Source: Ruegeria sp. Ofav3-42
Lineage (GTDB): Bacteria > Pseudomonadota > Alphaproteobacteria > Rhodobacterales > Rhodobacteraceae
DNA: 64,000 bases
NCBI RefSeq assembly: GCF_022347725.1
Contig: NZ_JAKRGB010000012.1
Location: 109,155-173,154, forward strand
Direction: 5' to 3'
The translations under genes were made by a program, and so were the position numbers. This document shows, in pieces, positions 61,625-64,000 of this stretch (position 1 is the stretch's first letter; each line of letters starts with the position of its first letter). Below the pieces are notes generated by a model. It was not told where the DNA came from. It worked only from the letters and a program-made list of their open reading frames with translations, and did no database searches.

Positions 61625-61812
61625 TGCGCCCTGCCGCGAGCGAGCCTGACGGCCTGCTGCAGCTGTACATATGATTTTGGACTTACGTTGTTAAAAATTG
61701 AAACTGTGGTCGGTACCAGCAAGGTGTCGTTTCTTGTTCCCTCGACCACCTTTTTCGCCTCTGTTGTTCGTAAGGACGGGTAGCAAGGGCGATGTTTTAC
61801 TGCCTTCAGCGA

Positions 61813-62290
61813 TCAGTCTTTTGAAGCTTTAAGCGCCTGTTTCAGTATTGCCCGATCACCGATGTGATTGGCCATAACGGGAATAAGAAGAACGTTCAGG
61901 GCTTTGCTTGCCTCACTCGACAAGCCTCATGCGCGGTATCTCCGGCGAAGAGGATGTGCCCATGGCGAAACTTGTTCATGCAGCGGCACTGGAAGGTGTA
62001 GATCGACGATTTGACTATTTCATATTCTACGTCGTCGCCCAGCATCGCATCCGGCGTTTGCTCACATTTTTTCCTTCAGCTCTTACTTGCGGTCCACATC
62101 CCAGCCAGTCTGGAAGTCCACACGCCACATGTCGTCGGGTCTTTGTGCATCAGTTTCGACGCGTCGGAATGCCTTGCTGGCCCAGATCCAGCGCAGTGGC
62201 CAAACCGATGGGCTCCCGCCCACAATGACGACCGGGTGACGCACCGCATCGGGCGCTTCCTGATCGACGGACTTAAAACTTGAAGACGAG
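61813..62290 (-). pseudogene. FAD-dependent aromatic monooxygenase pseudogene (MhpA/PheA-type)
   Basis: On the minus strand, pieces of one protein lie in different frames: VDQEAPDAVRHPVVIVG (N-terminal FAD-binding region, about 62270-62215), then PIGLATALDLGQQGIPT after a shift, DMWRVDFQTGWDVDRK (about 62130), a TAA, and finally YTFQCRCMNKFRHGHILFAG with DTAH (about 61990-61930), ending at TGA 61813-61815. These are the NAD/FAD and second FAD (GD) motifs of 3-hydroxyphenylpropionate hydroxylase-type enzymes, with most of the middle and the C-terminus lost. A functional gene would have about 540-600 codons, so it is dead. Neighbouring MBL and FAH genes suggest it once served the same aromatic pathway. 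Confidence 0.75.
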
Positions 62291-62353
62291 GGAATATCAG
62301 TTCTGGAGCACCGGATTACCTAACTTGCGAAGTTCGGCTGAGATGGGTGGGGA

Positions 62354-63304
62354 TCAGCCTTGCAGCTGTTCCCACATTTCCAGATCCCGTTTGTCGGTCC
62401 AGATGCGCGGATGGGCGATCCCGCGCGCCTCGTCATAGGCGCGGCTGACGTTGAACGGCAGGCAGTGCTCGTAGATCGCGTAGTCCTTGAACTTGGGATC
62501 GCAGGAGTCGCGCACCGCGTCCCAGGCGTCCTTGAGCGATCCGCCCTTCATTGCAACGCGCTTGGCCGGGCCGTAGGTTGAGTTTACGAAGTCGCGAGTG
62601 CTTTCGATGGCGCGCTCGACTGCGTCCTTTCCAACCAGCGCAGCGCCGCGGCCCGGAGCAATGGCGTCGACGTCATAGGCCTTGATCGCGTCCAGCGTTC
62701 CTCCCCAGTCCTCGAAATGGCCGTCGCCGCAATAGCACGCCGAATGGTCCTCGACGATGTCGCCGGTGAACATCACGTTCTGATCGGGTACATGGATCAC
62801 TGCATCGCCAGCCGTATGGGCGCGACCGATCTGTTTGATGTCTACGCGGCGGTTGCCCAGATAGACGGTCATGCTGTCGCTAAAAGTGGTGGTGGGCCAG
62901 GTCAGGCCGGGGATGCTTTCATGCCCTTCGAACAGGCGCGGGAAACGCTGGAATTCGCTGTCCCAATCCTCTTGCCCGCGCTCCACGACCATCGAACGGG
63001 CCACATCGGACATGATCACCTGCTGTGCGTTGAAGGCGCTGGCCCCCAGCACACGCACGGCGTGATAGTGAGTAAGGACTACATGAGTGATCGGCTTGTC
63101 GGTCACTGATCGGACGCATTCGATTACCTTATTGGCCAGGCGCGGGGTCGCCTGTGCTTCGACAATCATGACGCTGTCGTCGCCAATGATGATACCAGAG
63201 TTTGGATCGCCCTCGGCGGTAAAGGCGTAAAGCCCGTCGCCGATCTCATCAAACGTGATCTTCTTTTCTGTCAGGTCGCCTTGTGATGCGAATGCTTTAG
63301 CCAT
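62354..63304 (-). CDS. MBL-fold metallo-hydrolase of an aromatic degradation cluster
   Basis: A 316-residue metallo-beta-lactamase-fold protein. The first metal motif is THYHAVRVLG, in which the usual HxHxDH has lost its Asp and last His; the later GRAHTAGDAVIHV and MFTGDIVEDHS motifs remain. The start at 63304 is fixed by GGAGGAAAC upstream; an open frame to 63406 lacks a signal. It lies between fumarylacetoacetase and a destroyed FAD monooxygenase gene. Altered metal ligands suggest a modified or one-metal site, perhaps a lactone or thioester hydrolase, but the reaction is unknown. Confidence 0.85.
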   Translation of the reverse strand: MAKAFASQGDLTEKKITFDEIGDGLYAFTAEGDPNSGIIIGDDSVMIVEAQATPRLANKVIECVRSVTDKPITHVVLTHYHAVRVLGASAFNAQQVIMSDVARSMVVERGQEDWDSEFQRFPRLFEGHESIPGLTWPTTTFSDSMTVYLGNRRVDIKQIGRAHTAGDAVIHVPDQNVMFTGDIVEDHSACYCGDGHFEDWGGTLDAIKAYDVDAIAPGRGAALVGKDAVERAIESTRDFVNSTYGPAKRVAMKGGSLKDAWDAVRDSCDPKFKDYAIYEHCLPFNVSRAYDEARGIAHPRIWTDKRDLEMWEQLQG

Positions 63305-63341
63305 CGGTTTCCTCCGGTGCCCTTGTGGGCGTCTTCGTGTT

Positions 63342-64000
63342 TCAGTTACGTTTGTAAGGACTGTCGAGCGCCGCCAGAACTTGCCCTGTGCAATCTCCGA
63401 AGCCAATGGTGTAGCCCTCGCCTTTGGCCGCGCCGCGCAGTGTCAGCGTGTCGCCGTCCTCGATGAAGCTGCGGGACTCGCCGGTCTCCAAAGTCAACGG
63501 TTCCTTGCCGCCCCAGCTGAGTTCCAGCAGCGAGCCGCGCTCGGGTTTGGTTGGGCCGGAGATGGTGCCCGATCCCAGCAGATCACCGGTGTTCATCGGG
63601 CAGCCGGATGTGGAATGGTGCGCCAGTTGCTGTGCTGCCGAATAATACAGCTCTTTGTAGTTCGTCCGCGCGATGATCGTGGCGTCCTTGCCTTCCGGGG
63701 CCAGCGTGACCGACAGGTCAATGTCATAGAGCATCGGCCCGCAGTCTTTCAGGTGATCCAACAGCTCGAACTCCCGCTCAGGCGTATCGCAGCGGAACGG
63801 CTCCAGCGCCGCTTTGGTGATGATCCACGGGCTGATCGAAGTTGCGGTGGCCTTGGCTTGAAACGGACCCAAGGGCTGGTATTCCCAGGCTTGAATGTCG
63901 CGTGCGGACCAGTCGTTCAGCAGGACATAGCCAAAGATGTTGTCGTCCGCCTCCTGCACCGAGATCGGCCCGTCAGAGGGCGTGCCGACGATGGCGCCCA
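63342..64000 (-). CDS. fahA: Fumarylacetoacetase FahA (5' end outside window)
   Basis: The C-terminal half of fumarylacetoacetase, the last step of the homogentisate pathway (fumarylacetoacetate to fumarate plus acetoacetate). The frame is open to the window edge; about 218 residues are visible of about 420. The sequence has FGYVLLNDWSARDIQAWEYQ and PLGPFQAKATATSISPWII, the metal- and substrate-binding core of FAH, and ends with the DCTGQVLAALDSPYKRN-type terminus. The GTG at 63959 is internal, not a start. It is followed by the MBL gene after 37 bp, probably in one operon. Confidence 0.9.
   Translation of the reverse strand, partial: GAIVGTPSDGPISVQEADDNIFGYVLLNDWSARDIQAWEYQPLGPFQAKATATSISPWIITKAALEPFRCDTPEREFELLDHLKDCGPMLYDIDLSVTLAPEGKDATIIARTNYKELYYSAAQQLAHHSTSGCPMNTGDLLGSGTISGPTKPERGSLLELSWGGKEPLTLETGESRSFIEDGDTLTLRGAAKGEGYTIGFGDCTGQVLAALDSPYKRN

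Noticed and set aside
1..64000. CRISPR arrays, tRNA and rRNA genes, integrase or attachment sites
   Set aside because: I scanned the gaps between genes for regular repeats, T-loop sequences and direct repeats at the retron borders and found none; the scan was by eye and small RNAs could be missed.

Overview
The window is chromosomal-type DNA from an alphaproteobacterium, most likely a marine Rhodobacterales (Roseobacter-group) species. The reasons are the GC-rich coding style, the TRAP and tripartite tricarboxylate transporters, a DddP-like M24 protein, a GcvT-fused methylamine dehydrogenase, and a homogentisate-type degradation end block. No rRNA, tRNA or CRISPR array was found. Assignments rest on reading motifs and gene order; no database search was possible.

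Layout. 1-2.6 kb: end of a hexuronate catabolic operon (uxuB-uxaC). 2.8-7.6 kb: a LysR regulator, two related stand-alone Nif3/PII-like proteins, a DUF2189 membrane protein, an ArsR-type regulator and a GNAT enzyme. 7.8-12.5 kb: a four-gene minus-strand operon (membrane di-iron desaturase/hydroxylase, PanB-like protein, DddP-like M24 hydrolase, MocE-like Rieske ferredoxin) with a divergent LysR regulator; it looks like an uncharacterised catabolic pathway. 12.5-17.6 kb: a LysR regulator divergent from a TRAP transporter plus an agmatinase-family ureohydrolase, closed by a terminator.

17.8-30.7 kb: the metabolic highlight. Two di-heme cytochrome c peroxidases, a Tat-exported Rieske protein and an AioA-type molybdopterin oxidoreductase lie in the order expected of a dissimilatory iodate reductase (Idr) locus. 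They are followed by a HEAT-repeat protein, a pseudoazurin and a MoeA. A hybrid histidine kinase and an OmpR-type response regulator flank the block. The inferred role is periplasmic reduction of iodate (arsenite oxidation is the main alternative), with the peroxidases removing peroxide and MoeA supplying cofactor.

30.8-37.6 kb: a minus-strand retron that fits type XIII: a WGR/ARM-repeat protein, a SWIM zinc-finger protein, a clear msr-msd-like non-coding RNA region (long hairpin inside an 11-bp a1/a2 inverted repeat) and a retron reverse transcriptase carrying an unusual C-terminal pair of membrane helices. 37.8-43.1 kb: a YkgJ protein, a 69-aa orphan, a JmjC/cupin-like protein and a large SAM-cyclase-AAA-TPR protein. 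43.4-46.7 kb: a gene graveyard (a LuxR fragment, decayed hypothetical genes, a dead IS6-family transposase, a DctP fragment).

46.9-61.5 kb: a phosphatase, then a long minus-strand catabolic operon: FAD/GcvT dehydrogenase, Tm-1-like protein, TctCBA uptake system, aldehyde dehydrogenase, two class-III aminotransferase-fold enzymes, an APH-type kinase and an SDR. An IclR regulator lies upstream. Two in-register operator-like repeats sit upstream of the regulator and of the operon. The set suggests uptake and breakdown of an N-methylated amine or amino alcohol. 61.8-64 kb: a wrecked FAD monooxygenase gene, an MBL-fold hydrolase and a truncated fumarylacetoacetase, the edge of an aromatic (homogentisate-like) pathway.
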